DNA from: Spiroplasma kunkelii CR2-3x | GTDB lineage: Bacteria; Bacillota_I; Bacilli_A; Mycoplasmatales; Mycoplasmataceae | DNA length: 64,000 nucleotides | NCBI RefSeq assembly: GCF_001274875.1 | Contig: NZ_CP010899.1 | Location: 558,001-622,000 of the forward strand | Direction: 5' to 3' | Shown: positions 29,410 through 39,609 of the stretch, one piece after another | How the letters are laid out: each line of letters begins with the position of its first letter | How positions within the stretch are numbered: the stretch's first letter is position 1 | Position numbers and translations under genes: made by a program | Notes under the pieces: generated by a model | What the model was told of the DNA's origin: nothing | Databases searched by the model: none | Seen by the model: the letters and a program-made list of their open reading frames with translations, nothing else

Positions 29410-31191
29410 ATGTCAGAAAAATTATCGTTAAAAGAGCAAGTTGAGATTTTACCAACTAAACCAGGATGCTATTTATTTTACAATAATTATCATCAAGTAT
29501 TATATGTTGGAAAGGCAAAAAACTTACGAAGTCGTGTTAGTTCTTATTTTAACAAAGTGTATAATTATAAAACAACCCGCTTAGTTCAAGAAATAGTTCG
29601 TTTAGAAACAATTATTACGAAAACTGAAAAAGAGGCACTAATTTTAGAACATAATTTAATTAAGCAGTACAAACCAAAATACAATATTTTGTTAAATGAT
29701 GATAAACATTATCCTTATATTGTAATTACAAAAGAAAAAGACCCTCAATATTTGTATGTTCGTAATGTTCATCAAAAATATGCTAGCTATTATGGACCAT
29801 TCCCAGAAGGGAGTCATGCGCGGGAAATTATTAAAGTCTTAGAACGATTATATCCTTTACGTCGTTGTAAAGGAAATCTTGGAAAACCTTGCCTTTATTA
29901 TCATATTAATCAATGCTCAGGTGCTTGTTTTAAATCAGTTCCTTCAGAGTATTATACAAAAATGATTAAAAAAGTTCATAATTTTTTTAAAGGTAATTTT
30001 ACTGAAACAAAAAAACTACTAGAGAAACGAATGTTTCAAGCCGCAGATAACTTACAATTTGAAGAAGCACATAAATTAAAAGTTTTAATTCGAAACTTAG
30101 ACTGAACTTTATCATCACAAACAGTTGAAATGTTAAATCAAAATGATGATTTAGATGTGATTAGTTTATATCAAACTACTGAGCATTTAGTATTAACAAC
30201 TTTATTTTATCGTGCTGGAAAATTAAGCTATAAAGATTATGAATATTATCATCTTGATTTTGCTGAAGATTACCAAGAATTATACCGCTTATACTTGCAA
30301 AATATTTATCAAAAAAATATTTTACCCACAAAAATAATTGTTAACAAGGCAATTGCATTACCAGAATTAAACTTGTTATTTGATAATGGTGTTTTTCATC
30401 CTAAAACACCAATTGAAAAAAAAATTATGAAATTAGCGACTGAAAATAGTTATGAATCTTATGTCCAATACCAGACAACTGCCCAACGAGAATTAAATAA
30501 TGCTGAAGTTTTAAAAGAGTTACAAATGATTTTAGGTTTATCAGAATTACCATATTTAATTGAAATGATTGATATTGCTAATATTAATAATGAGTTTGTG
30601 ACTGGTGGGGTTATTGTTTATAAAAATGGTCGTCCATCACGAAATGATTATCGTAAGTATAATTTAGAAATTCCATATCAAGATGATACGCACCGTATTG
30701 CGGCGGTTGTTGCTCGTCGTTATCAAAAGATTATTCAAGAAGAACAAGCCCTTCCCAATTTAATTATTATGGATGGTGGGATTCAACAAGTTAATGCTTG
30801 TTTAAAAGAACTAGCAAAATTAGATTTATCAATTCCCGTGGTTGGTTTAGTTAAAAATGATCATCATAAAACTGACCATTTACTTAATTTAAAAAAAGAT
30901 AAAGTATATTTGGATAAAAGTAGCCGTTTATTTTTATTTTTAACAAGAATGCAAGAAAATGTTCATAATTTTGCAATTACTAGTTTTCGCCGCCGGCAAA
31001 CAAAAGCTTTGACAACAAGTATTCTAGAAACAATCCCGGGGTTTGGAAAACAACGAATTAAATTATTAAATCACCATTTTGAAAGTATTGGTGCAATTCA
31101 AAAAGCAAGTGATGTTGAATTATATCAATTATTGCATAATAAAAAACTTATTGAAAATTTAAGAAAATTTTTGGAACATTTTGGTAAATAA
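29410..31191 (+). CDS. uvrC: Excinuclease ABC subunit C
   Basis: Dual-incision nuclease of nucleotide excision repair. 593 residues: GIY-YIG domain (LPTKPGCYLFYN, LYVGKAKNLRSRV), Cys-containing segment (RRCKGNLGKPCLYYHINQC), UVR motif (AADNLQFEEAHKL), RNase H-like domain (IIMDGGIQQVN, then THRIAAVVARRYQ) and a C-terminal helix-hairpin-helix (SILETIPGFGKQRIKLL). TGA at 30103 is Trp. Confidence 0.95.
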
Positions 31192-31245
31192 CTTTTTTTC
31201 GGTATAATAATTAAGTACAGAATTAAACAATGAAAGGAGTAGAGA

Positions 31246-32001
31246 ATTATCCATCGAGTCCAACGAAAAGATTTATTATTAGCATATTTGTGTCAAAAAA
31301 TTTTTCACGAAATGAATCATGTTCTTGAATATGTTCGAAAATATAATATTTCAGCAACAACTGCGCGCCGTGATTTAAAAGAACTTGAAAATGAAGGAAT
31401 TATTACAATGTATTATGGTGGTATTAATTTTTTAGGAGTTCATAATAAAACATGTAATATTAATGTTCGAACAAGTAGTATTAATTTTGATAAAAAAATG
31501 ATTATAGGAAAAAAGTTAACAAATTTGTTAGAAAAAAATGATGTTATTTTTGTCGGAGCAGGATCAACTTGTGAAATTTTTGTTACTTTAATTGATAAAC
31601 CAATAAAAGTTGTCACTAATTCATTTCGAATTTTACAATTGGCAAAAGATAATCCTAATGTTAAATATAATGTCTTATTTGGAGGTAAATTACGAGAAAA
31701 ATCACAAGCTTTTTATGGTTCGTTTTGTGAGGAAAGTTTATCATTAATTCAATTTTCAAAAGTTATTTTTTCAGCAAATACAATTGATAAAACTGGCGCT
31801 GTTTTCAAAAGTAATGAAGAAGAAGCGCGGGTTGAATTAGCAGCCTTAGCACGGGTTCAGGTTAAAATTTTATTAGCTGATAGTACAAAATTTGATAAAG
31901 TTGGGTTTTTTAAATTTTATGACGTTAAAGATGTTTTATATTTAGTAACGGACAAACCAGAAGTTATGAAACAATATGATTTTAATGTTAAAGTAATATA
32001 A
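31246..32001 (+). CDS. DeoR-family transcriptional regulator, apparent ATT start
   Basis: 251 residues: N-terminal winged helix (YNISATTARRDLKELENEG is the recognition helix region) and a C-terminal sugar-phosphate-sensing domain (VIFVGAGSTCEIFV, VVTNSFRILQLA). An in-frame TAG at 31240-31242 limits the start; the only codon properly spaced from AAAGGAG (31233-31239) is ATT 31246, and TTG 31288 would remove part of the DNA-binding domain. In spiroplasmas such regulators (FruR) sit beside sugar PTS genes, but no such gene is left downstream. Confidence 0.85.
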   Translation: MIHRVQRKDLLLAYLCQKIFHEMNHVLEYVRKYNISATTARRDLKELENEGIITMYYGGINFLGVHNKTCNINVRTSSINFDKKMIIGKKLTNLLEKNDVIFVGAGSTCEIFVTLIDKPIKVVTNSFRILQLAKDNPNVKYNVLFGGKLREKSQAFYGSFCEESLSLIQFSKVIFSANTIDKTGAVFKSNEEEARVELAALARVQVKILLADSTKFDKVGFFKFYDVKDVLYLVTDKPEVMKQYDFNVKVI

Positions 32002-32028
32002 AACTTTGTTGTTAAACAAAGTTTTATA
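32000..32028 (+). terminator. Terminator after DeoR gene
   Basis: AAACTTTGTT-GTT-AAACAAAGTTTT stem with a short T run. Confidence 0.75.
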
Positions 32029-32083
32029 TTTGCAAGGAAAAGTTAACTTAGGATGGTAATTTTTTGCTTGAAAGGAGGTTAAA

Positions 32084-32206
32084 ATGGATTTAAATAATGT
32101 CCAACATGTATGTAATCAAATTAAAAAGTTTGAATTTGAAGAATTTTTTACTGTGCTAGCAAAAATTGAGGAAGTAGTAAAAGACCGTATCGATGAGTTA
32201 GATTAG
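32084..32206 (+). CDS. Small acidic protein (40 aa)
   Basis: MDLNNVQHVCNQIKKFEFEE, a likely amphipathic helix protein. The strong AAAGGAGG 6 nt before ATG is the main support. Not recognised. Confidence 0.5.
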   Translation: MDLNNVQHVCNQIKKFEFEEFFTVLAKIEEVVKDRIDELD

Positions 32207-32432
32207 GAAAATATTTTTATTAAACTATCAAATTTTTTTCATTCCATTGTTATCTAAATTTTATAGAATAAAGGATGAAGTAGGAAAAAAGCAACTCTTG
32301 TGTTTCAAAATCGTAGTTCGTTTATTGAAAATTTATATATTGATAATTTACAGTATGATACTGTTTTAGTTAACTTTTTTGCGTTGAAATTGCAAAATTT
32401 TAATAATATTTTGTTGAGTGAAAATATTAACT
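32207..32432 (+). other. Possible gene remnant up to the plectrovirus junction
   Basis: An open frame from about 32280 (CVFQNRSSFIENLYID and onwards) runs into the viral hairpin that begins at 32433. It may be the 5' end of a host gene that followed the DeoR regulator. No ribosome-binding site of note and no family match by eye. Confidence 0.3.
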
Positions 32433-32519
32433 GTAGAAACCACACACATTTTGTATTTTTGGTTTTTACAGTTTTGGAAAGTAAATTTTTTTAATATTTT
32501 TAATTAAGGAGTTGAAATT

Positions 32520-32630
32520 ATGCAAACAAAGCAATATTTTATTTTGCGGTCGCTAGTGAAAAAGTATGGTAAAGATAATGTTATTAATACTGTTAATAAG
32601 ATTGCAAAAGATATTGAAATTAAAAAGTAA
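32520..32630 (+). CDS. Small plectrovirus protein (36 aa)
   Basis: MQTKQYFILRSLVKKYGKD, homologous to the MERKHYF peptides at 3372 and 27065 and identical to 63276-63386. TTAAGGAG precedes the ATG. Confidence 0.6.
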   Translation: MQTKQYFILRSLVKKYGKDNVINTVNKIAKDIEIKK

Positions 32631-32632
32631 AA

Positions 32633-32674
32633 GAATAAATTATTCCGCGTAATTTATTAGCGGATAATTTATTC
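32633..32674. repeat. Plectrovirus hairpin between small genes
   Basis: GAATAAATTATTCCGC... pairs with ...GCGGATAATTTATTC around an 11-nt loop. The sister copy at 63389-63431 is a perfect 16-bp stem; 3481-3525 has a decayed version. Followed by short GC-rich palindromes (GCGAAGCG, GAGCGGAGCGAG). Confidence 0.7.
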
Positions 32675-32762
32675 AATAATGTTTTTTAATGGAGCGAAGC
32701 GACAACGAGCGGAGCGAGTTTGCAAATTTCAATTTTTTAATTTTTTAGAAGGGAGTTATATT

Positions 32763-32912
32763 ATGCCAATTTGATTAACGACAATATTTAGTGTTCTTAT
32801 TGTATTGGGGATTTTTCTTTATATTGGTTTAGGAATTTATCAAAAAATTCGTCAAATTGAACGAAATAAAAAAGATAAAAAAGAAATTGAAAGAAAGGAG
32901 GATAAAAAATAA
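32763..32912 (+). CDS. Small one-helix plectrovirus membrane protein (49 aa)
   Basis: [18 protein letters not shown] then a Lys/Glu-rich tail ending KEDKK. Full-length version of 3589. Its stop overlaps the coat ATG by one base. Confidence 0.65.
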
Positions 32913-33170
32913 TGTTAGGTATGTATTTAACAACGGCGGTTAATTTTTTAACAACAACAGCACCTACACCTAAAACTATGACTGAGGGTATGACTGGTAT
33001 TTGAACTGGATTAACTAGTGCATTATGAAAAGTTAAAGATGGTGTAACAAATATTTTACCTGAGATAATGGTTTTTTTTAGGCGATGCGTGAATTATTTT
33101 AATTCCGTTTGCTATATTTTGTATTATAAAAATATTAAATTTTTTCCGTATTATGGTTAAAGGAGTTTAG
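32912..33170 (+). pseudogene. Coat protein B-like gene, frameshifted in a T run
   Basis: Same as 3737-3985 up to ILPEIMVF, where the run of eight T (versus TTTTCTT in the other copies) shifts the frame and destroys the membrane helix. The rest of the gene is intact in the other frame to TAG 33168. Confidence 0.65.
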
Positions 33171-33236
33171 TATTTATTATTTATCATATATTTTAACTGT
33201 GGCACACTAGTTTTTATATGTGATTTGATGTAAAAA

Positions 33237-33335
33237 ATGAATTTATTAAATAGAAAAATGAACTTATTATATTTACTATTAAAGTTCTTAATAGTTATTT
33301 TAAGTGTGCCAATTTTTATTATTTTATATATTTAA
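33237..33335 (+). CDS. Small hydrophobic plectrovirus peptide (32 aa)
   Basis: Nearly identical to 4052-4150 (MNLLNRKMNLLYLLLKFL). Confidence 0.45.
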   Translation: MNLLNRKMNLLYLLLKFLIVILSVPIFIILYI

Positions 33336-33454
33336 CAATGTTTATTAACAGTGTTTATTAAACATTAAATAAACAATATATTAACATTTTTTATAACATT
33401 GTTAATAATCAGTGTTTATTACAATAAATAAACATTATACGAACATTATTTACT

Positions 33455-33730
33455 GTTAAAGAAACTAATTTTACTCAATTTTTAACAGATAAAAATATTT
33501 TTCATCAGACAACACCTGTTCGTTCTCCACAGTCAAACGGTAAGATTGAAAGATTTCATCAAAATTATACTAAATTATTTGTATTTGAAGAAAAAATATT
33601 AAATGTCGTTAGTTTACAGAATAAATTAAATTATTATTATTATTATTATTATTTTTATAATTTTGAAAGAGTTCATAAGTCTTTAAATTTTCAGACACCA
33701 TTTAACTTTTTGAATAGTTTAATTAAATAA
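33455..33730 (+). pseudogene. DDE-type transposase, C-terminal part
   Basis: About 91 residues of the integrase core end: TPVRSPQSNGKIERFHQNY with the catalytic Glu, and FERVHKSLNFQTPFNF. SpV1-type viruses are known to carry a transposase gene, which fits the position. The catalytic Asp residues and N-terminus are missing. A TTA/TAT microsatellite within it encodes a run of Tyr. Confidence 0.75.
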
Positions 33731-33735
33731 TTTTA

Positions 33736-33879
33736 AATTATTAAGTTTTTGTATTTAAACTAATTTTTAGTTTGTTTAATTTTATATTTTTTATTTATTT
33801 ATTTTATGATATTTTTATAATTATAAATAAATATTTTTATTATTTTTGTTATTTTCTTGTAATCTTTAAAATGTATGTG
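33736..33879 (+). other. AT-rich stretch without features
   Basis: TTTATTTATTT-type low-complexity sequence between the transposase tail and the truncated CNNM-type gene. Nothing else seen. Confidence 0.5.
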
Positions 33880-34131
33880 GTATACTACAGCTAAAGTACG
33901 ATCATAATCTTTGACGAATTTATAAACTTGTTTTGCTCGACGAATTTTTTTATTTGTTGCTCTTTTTTTCGTTTAATAATATTTTTTTGCCATTTGTTTT
34001 AAACGAATAACATTAATTGAGGTAATATCTGTTTCTGAAACCGAAAAAAATTGAAAAAATTAATAAAATAATCATTAAATAATCATTATTGGAAGTAACA
34101 CAGCCAATGTTGTGGTTATATCCATCATCAT
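33880..34131 (-). pseudogene. CNNM/CorC-type membrane protein, N-terminal scrap
   Basis: Minus strand ATG-ATG-ATG after AAAGGAGAG, then a hydrophobic start, FFSVSETDITSINVIRLKQM and KDYDRTLAVV, the first part of the CNNM (hemolysin-C family) transporter domain. Stops and frame changes break it, and the rest is missing where the transposase/virus DNA joins, so the insertion or a linked deletion destroyed the gene. Confidence 0.6.
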
Positions 34132-34300
34132 TTACTCTCCTTTAAAATCTGTATTATTTTTTATCATTATATACTTTTCTCTCATAATTATCTACTAAAT
34201 AACACCATAAAAATATTTAGATTTAACTTTAAAAATATAAAAAATAATGTATAGTTATAGATAGACAATTATATAAAATAATTCTTGGGGAGGAATAGAA

Positions 34301-34948
34301 ATGAAAAAACTGCTAAGTACAATGGCAGCAATGACACTCGCAACAACAACAATAAAAGCAACAATAACTTGTTCAGATCAAAATATGTCATATTACAACC
34401 AATTCATCAATGGTATAAACAATAAAGAAAGTTTTATTTTTATGGTTTCAGCAAAGAATTGCATTCATTGTCAAAATACAACAGATACAACAATTCCAGA
34501 TTTATATAATAAAAATGGTTATGGTAATGATAAATATGACAAGTATTTAGCAGGTAATTTTGGTGCCCAATATGCTTTAAAAACATATCCCATTAGTGCT
34601 GATGAGCAAGAAAAAATTAAAAACACTCGCTTAATTATTACTGATAACATTAAAGATTATAATGGTATTTGAAAAGAAAAATGAGCAAAAAAAATTGCTG
34701 ATTGAATTGTAACACAAGAGCAAAATGCTCATAAAATTAATCGTGAAATTGACAAAACAATTACTGCTGATTCATTAGGATTAACTGGATTGCCAACTTA
34801 CGTCTATATTAAAAATGGAAATTATGTTGGGTTCGAAACGGGTGAAGTTGGAAACTTACAAACGGAGGCCAATTCTGACTTATGAATGAATCGTTTTATT
34901 AAACATATGGTCTTAGAAGATTGAGATATTTATCATAATAAATCATAA
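34301..34948 (+). CDS. Thioredoxin-like surface lipoprotein
   Basis: 215 residues. Signal peptide with a lipobox-like TITC (Cys27), then a thioredoxin-type CxxC (SAKNCIHCQN) and the cis-Pro motif GLTGLPTYVYIKNG about 110 residues later. A membrane-anchored thiol oxidoreductase outside the cell is expected. The family is AhpC/thioredoxin-fold by motif; a partner DsbB- or CcdA-like protein is not in the window. TGA codons encode Trp. GGGGAGGAAT precedes the ATG. Confidence 0.75.
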
Positions 34949-34951
34949 TAA

Positions 34952-34988
34952 AAAATACTCAGAAAACTTGTGCTGGGTATTTTTTTAA
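34952..34988 (+). terminator. Terminator after thioredoxin-like gene
   Basis: AAAATACTCAG.../...CTGGGTATTTTTTT stem with T run. Confidence 0.75.
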
Positions 34989-35134
34989 TTAATCATTGTT
35001 AAAATTGCATTAAAAATAATAAATAAATGATTATAAATAATTTAGTGGGTATACATTTTGCGCCGATCATTAATAATTTGCAATAATCGGTTTTTTTGTT
35101 GTTAAATTAATTTCTATAATCGGTTAATTTTCTT

Positions 35135-35488
35135 TTAAAATAAATTTAATAATTTTGTCATCATTGCACTATGGTTTGATATTAAATAATTAACAGTATT
35201 TTTTGATAAATTAAGACGATAAAAATGATTAAGTTTTTTTAAATTATCTAATTCATAGCGAAAAAAAATATAAAATTCTTTTCATCCTGTAAAACCTAAA
35301 CTTTTACAAAACTTTGTCACCGATAAAACACTTGTATGTGATGTTTCTGCAACATCATTAATGATAAAATTTTCATTTGATACTTTAGCAAAATTTAAAA
35401 TAGTTTGTACAATAATACCATTAACAGTATCATCATTAAAATTAATAATTTCCTATAACTTTTCAAGAATATTAGTTTTTAATTGCAT
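35135..35488 (-). pseudogene. RpiR-type regulator, N-terminal domain only
   Basis: Encodes an HTH_6-like domain (FIINDVAETSHTSVLSVTKFCKSLGF) typical of RpiR/MurR regulators, but stops before any SIS sugar-binding domain and has one in-frame TAG near codon 15. A truncated remnant. Confidence 0.6.
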
Positions 35489-35497
35489 ATTACCCAC

Positions 35498-35593
35498 TTA
35501 ATTAGCAGTAATTTTTGCCTTTTCTAATGTATAAATTAATTTAATTATAACTTTATTTTCATATTTCATTACTAATAAGTAATTTTTATTCAT
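35498..35593 (-). CDS. Small protein or gene start (31 aa)
   Basis: MNKNYLLVMKYENKVIIKLI after TTAGGAGGAA. Could be the beginning of a longer gene whose rest was lost, or a leader peptide of the RpiR remnant 10 bp downstream. Not recognised. Confidence 0.3.
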   Translation of the reverse strand: MNKNYLLVMKYENKVIIKLIYTLEKAKITAN

Positions 35594-35699
35594 AATTTAA
35601 TTCCTCCTAATTTTTTTATTTATAATTAAATTTTCTAATTGATAATTTTGTAATCAATGTTCTTCACATAATATAATTTCTTTTTTATAACATAAATTT

Positions 35700-36116
35700 C
35701 ACTGAAAAGCATTCGGATTTGCCAAAAGTAAAAGAGCCAAACGATCAATGGCGATGGGTGGAACTAGTATGGCAGATAAAACAATGAACGCAATGGGTTC
35801 TGGTGGTGATTGAGGGGATAATGAAACAGCAAGCAGTCAATCTCACCAAGAAAAACCCCTTGACTTTCGCCATTTCTTACACGCCATCGAGGGAATGAGT
35901 TCAAGAGCTGGGATTGTTGGGTTAGTAGGCTTTGGACTTGGGGTCACAACACTTTCCACAAGTAAACTAGTTGGAGCAGCACGCGGAGGTGGAACAAAAG
36001 GATTCTTCCGCCAAATTGGAATTGGAATTGCAACACCATTTAAAGCAATTGGGAAAAGATTTAATCCGCAACTTGCAAATAGTGGTAATGAAACTGCATC
36101 CTGTACGATGAATTAA
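35700..36116 (+). pseudogene. GC-richer foreign gene fragment (C-terminal end)
   Basis: Open frame from about 35695 to TAA 36114, with ATG 35748 available but no ribosome-binding site. Polar Ser/Gly-rich start (GGDWGDNETASSQS), then Gly-rich hydrophobic segments (GIVGLVGFGLGVTTL) and a basic amphipathic end. Codon use is visibly GC-richer than every neighbour (CGC, GCC, GGG, CCC are common). A C-terminal fragment of a membrane protein, possibly plasmid conjugation-type; this last point is a guess. Confidence 0.5.
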
Positions 36117-36349
36117 CTTATATTTTTGTTCCCCATCAGGAACATTTAGTTATTAAACCAGGACAACAAGTAAAAAAATATTTTGTAAAGAAACAATGGC
36201 AAATAATTATAACGCAAGTTAAAAGAGAAAATAATTATTATCTTATTTTAAATCAGCAAGAATTTATTATTAATATTTGATATTTATCAGCTAAAATGGA
36301 AATTGGTTTGCAAACAACATTAGATTATTTACTAAATATAATGATTTAA
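36085..36349 (+). pseudogene. C-terminal fragment of a host gene upstream of ybeY
   Basis: Frame ending at TAA 36347 encodes about 85 residues (YIFVPHQEHLVIKPGQQ and onwards). It has no start of its own and begins at the junction with the foreign fragment, so the host gene lost its 5' end. Family not recognised. Confidence 0.4.
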
Positions 36350-36387
36350 TTTGTTATAATAAAAAAAGAGAAGGGTCTGGTGAGGTA

Positions 36388-36864
36388 ATGAAAGATGATT
36401 TTGTGATTTATAATGAAACAAAGTTTGATATTAAACCATATCAAGATGATTTTAATGCAATTTTCAAAAAAATTAAAACTTTATTAGCAATAACTGAGCC
36501 ATTAGAATTATCATTAATTATTGTTGATGCACAAGGACAATTAGAACTTAATCGAAAATATCGTAACAAAGATTATGTTGTTGATGTTATTACCTTTGCT
36601 TTAGAAGAAGAAAATAAGATTGATTTATTTCAATTAACCGGACTGCGCAGTTTAGGGGATATTTTTATTTGCTATGAAAAAGCCCTCGCCCAAGCTGCTG
36701 AATATAACCATTCTCTTCGTCGTGAATTTGCTTTTTTATTTACTCATGGTATGTTACATATTTTAGGTTATGATCATCAAACTCCGACTGATGAAGAAAA
36801 AATGTTTAATTTACAACGAAAAGTATTAAATGATTTACAAATTAACCGAATTCCAATAAAATAA
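36388..36864 (+). CDS. ybeY: Endoribonuclease YbeY (rRNA maturation)
   Basis: 158 residues with the zinc motif HGMLHILGYDH and the upstream Arg-containing NRKYRNKDYVVDVITFA. GAAGGGTCTGGTGAGGTA precedes the ATG. First gene of the ybeY-dgkA-cdd-hydrolase run. Confidence 0.93.
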   Translation: MKDDFVIYNETKFDIKPYQDDFNAIFKKIKTLLAITEPLELSLIIVDAQGQLELNRKYRNKDYVVDVITFALEEENKIDLFQLTGLRSLGDIFICYEKALAQAAEYNHSLRREFAFLFTHGMLHILGYDHQTPTDEEKMFNLQRKVLNDLQINRIPIK

Positions 36865-36890
36865 AAACAGAAAGAAGAAAGGAATATATA

Positions 36891-37319
36891 ATGGCAAAAG
36901 AGTCACCAGTCAAGAAAAAAATATTTTTTAAATTACGGAATAAATTTTCAAATGCTTTTCGTGGAATTTATACAGCAATTAAAGAAGAATCAAGTTTAAT
37001 TATTCATTTTATTGTGTCATTAGTTGTTATTGGTCTGGGAATTTGATTACAAAAAATGGTTCCTAACCAGTTTGGATATGTTCAATGAGCAATTTTATTA
37101 TTAACCATTGGAATTGTCATTGGTTTTGAGTTAATTAATACAATGGTTGAAAATTTTGTTGATTTATTATCATTTGAATATAATATTAAAGCAAAAAAAA
37201 TTAAAGATATTTGTGCCGCGGCAACATTAATTAATTCTATTTTAGCAATTGCAATTGGATTATTAATAATGTTACCACCGTTGGTGGATGTTATTAAGTT
37301 ATATTTACACATTAGTTAA
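36891..37319 (+). CDS. dgkA: Diacylglycerol/undecaprenol kinase family membrane protein
   Basis: 142 residues: amphipathic start (FSNAFRGIYTAIKEESSL), three membrane helices, catalytic-type Glu in GFELINTMVEN and KAKKIKDICAAATLI. In a wall-less mollicute without peptidoglycan a lipid kinase role (diacylglycerol recycling) is more likely than undecaprenol. GAAAGGAA before the ATG. Confidence 0.88.
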
Positions 37320-37336
37320 AAAGGGGAGTTAATGAA

Positions 37337-37732
37337 ATGCCAACTTATTTTGAAAAGTTAAAATTATTAAGTAAAAAAGCTTATGCATCATATTCAAATT
37401 TTCGTGTTAGTGCAATTTGTTTGTTAAAAGATGGTAAAGAAGTTATTGGTGTTAATGTTGAAAATGCAGCATATGCTGCTACGATTTGCGCAGAACGGAT
37501 AGCTTTAGCTCAGTTTTATGCGTTAGGTTATCGTAAAACAGATATTATAAAATTTTACTTATATACTGACAGTAAACAAGCAGGTTCTCCTTGTGGAATA
37601 TGCCGGCAATTTTTATGAGAATTAGTTGATCATCGAATTCCAATTGAAATTTATAATCAAAAAGGTGAATCATATGTTTTAACAATTAAAGATTTACTAC
37701 CATATGGCTTCACGAAGGAGGATTTACAGTAG
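37337..37732 (+). CDS. cdd: Cytidine deaminase
   Basis: Pyrimidine salvage: cytidine to uridine. 131 residues with NVENAAYAATICAERIA (zinc Cys and catalytic Glu) and SPCGICRQ (two zinc Cys). TGA at 37616 is Trp. Overlaps in its 3' end the ribosome-binding site of the next gene. Confidence 0.94.
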
Positions 37733-37733
37733 G

Positions 37734-38804
37734 ATGGTCAAGAAACATAAAGATGAGGAAGATTTTGAACAAGATTTTGTTACTGACCATAGTTATCATC
37801 TTGTTCCTGATGATCAATTACAAGAATATATGCATAATAATGCTATTTATATTAAAATATTTTATGCTTTTCATGACAAACGATTTTTATTAACTCATCA
37901 TACTTGATGAAAAAAAACTGATAATGATTTAGAAGCATATTGTAAAAAGTATATTATGGATTTAACCAAGCGTTTGCATCTTGAAACAATGGCATTAACT
38001 TCTGATGAATTAGCACAAAAATGAGATATTCAGAAATATGATATTCCTGGTTATGAAGATGTGATGTTAAAAGGAGTTTCAATTCGTTCATGATTAAAAA
38101 ATGACAACAATAAAAAATGAGTTATTGTTGTTCACGGATTAAATTCACATAAATTCCGTGCAATTTTTTTTGGTTTAATTTATCTTCGATTAGGTTATAA
38201 TATTCTTGTTTTTGACCAACGAAATCATGGCGAATCAACTACTAAAATGACAACAATGGGTTACTATGAGAAATATGATTTAGCAGCAGTAGTTGATTTT
38301 TTACAAACTAAAATTGATCCAAAATTAAAGGAACTTAATTTCCATGGTTGGTCAATGGGAACTTTTGTTATTATGGAATATTTAAAATTTGCATTTGATA
38401 AAAATAAATTAATTAATAGTGCTGTTTTAGATTCAACAATTATTAATTTAAATGTTTTATATCGTTATTATATGTTAAAGACAAAAGTTAATTATTATGA
38501 ACATTATTATGCAATTCGTCGTTATGCCATTGAAGCACGCGGTTATGATCCAGAAAAAATTAATCCTGGTGAGAATCTGGAAGCATTAGCAAAATTACCA
38601 GTGTTATATATCTTGAATAAGAAAGATCATGCAACACCATATATAATGGGGCGGGTAGCTTATCAGAATAAGCGTAAGTATGAAAAACAAAAAATTAGTC
38701 GTCGAATTGTTTTTGATTGTTATCATGTTCGCGGAATATATCATAATTCAACGGAATATTTAATAGCAATAATAAATTTTATTACAACTGCAAAAAGAAA
38801 ATAG
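37734..38804 (+). CDS. Alpha/beta hydrolase
   Basis: 356 residues: polar N-terminus, one hydrophobic segment near residue 45, then the hydrolase core: VIVVHGLNSHKFRA (oxyanion HG), FDQRNHGEST, nucleophile elbow GWSMG, and the later Asp (NKKDHATP) and His (HVRGIYHNS) of the triad. Resembles BAAT/prolyl-oligopeptidase-type esterases of mollicutes; substrate unknown. AAGGAGG lies inside cdd, 12 nt before the ATG. Confidence 0.87.
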
Positions 38805-38842
38805 TGATAAATAACTTTATTTATCACTATTTTCTTTTTTTA
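38799..38842. terminator. Bidirectional terminator
   Basis: AGTGATAAATAACTTTATTTATCACT then ATTTTCTTTTTT, between the convergent hydrolase and membrane genes; the T tract of one strand covers the stop of the other gene. Confidence 0.85.
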
Positions 38843-39609
38843 TTTTGATTTTTATTAAAAACACGGTATATACCATTGTTAAGACTATGCAAACTAATGT
38901 GAAAAATAGTAAAAACAATAATAAAAATAAAAGCAATAAAACATGCTGCTTGTACTCTTGATAATCCTGAAATAATTGGATTATCAATGTCTAAAAATGG
39001 ATAAGGATATGTTCAAGTAATATTGCCATCTCGTTTTCAAGCTGCTGCCCGCACAATAACATACATTAAATAAAAAAATGGATAACTTAAACTAATTCAT
39101 CAATCTTTTTGTAAAAAGTCTTTTTTTCAACTAAGACGATGATCACTAAATGACAAGAAGGTATAACCAAAAAAGAGAATTGGCATAATAAAATGAGTAA
39201 CAACAGTACAACTAATTTGTGCTTTACTATATTCAGAAATTGTTACTTCTCCGTTTTTATAATCAATAATAATTCCAATTCAAAAAATAAAAAACATTAA
39301 TAAATTTCAGTTTAAAATACTTAATTTAGCATTAGTTGAAAAAAATCAACTTTTTTGTTCACGATGATGATTAAAAATTGCTAATATTAACCAAGTAATA
39401 GTTATGATATTAACTTGAACAGAATAAAAACTTAATAAGATGTCATAATTTTTCAAACTAGTAAGTTTTGTTTCTTTTACATATCAAAATTCTTTAAAAA
39501 TATCCATGTAAAATCCATAAGTTAAAAATCCAAAAGCTAAACTGGCAATTATTACTTTATAATATCAGAGATAATCTTTGTATCAAATCCGATAATTTCA
39601 ACGTTTCAT
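38827..39609 (-). CDS. Multi-pass membrane protein, Pr6Pr-like
   Basis: 260 residues with about six or seven membrane helices and the motif LLSFYSVQVNIITI, related to YYSYFTTQTN of 9952-11172. A YPYPFLD block before the last helices is another shared landmark of the family. Many TGA (Trp) codons, so none of it is visible in the standard code. GGAGGGAC precedes the ATG. Function unknown. Confidence 0.7.

Larger units (their letters stand above)
32433..33735 (+). mobile_element. Plectrovirus remnant C plus transposase tail
   Basis: Starts with the hairpin TGTAGAAACC.../...GGTTTTTACA and continues through MQTK..., MPIW..., coat and small hydrophobic genes, then jumps to a transposase C-terminus. 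32433-33150 is almost identical to 63188-63880 and both begin at exactly the same base. TGTTTATTAA repeats fill 33345-33450. Confidence 0.8.

Noticed and set aside
33345-33450. Possible CRISPR-like array of TGTTTATTAA units
   Set aside because: Units are short, irregular and lack unique spacers; low-complexity viral intergenic DNA.
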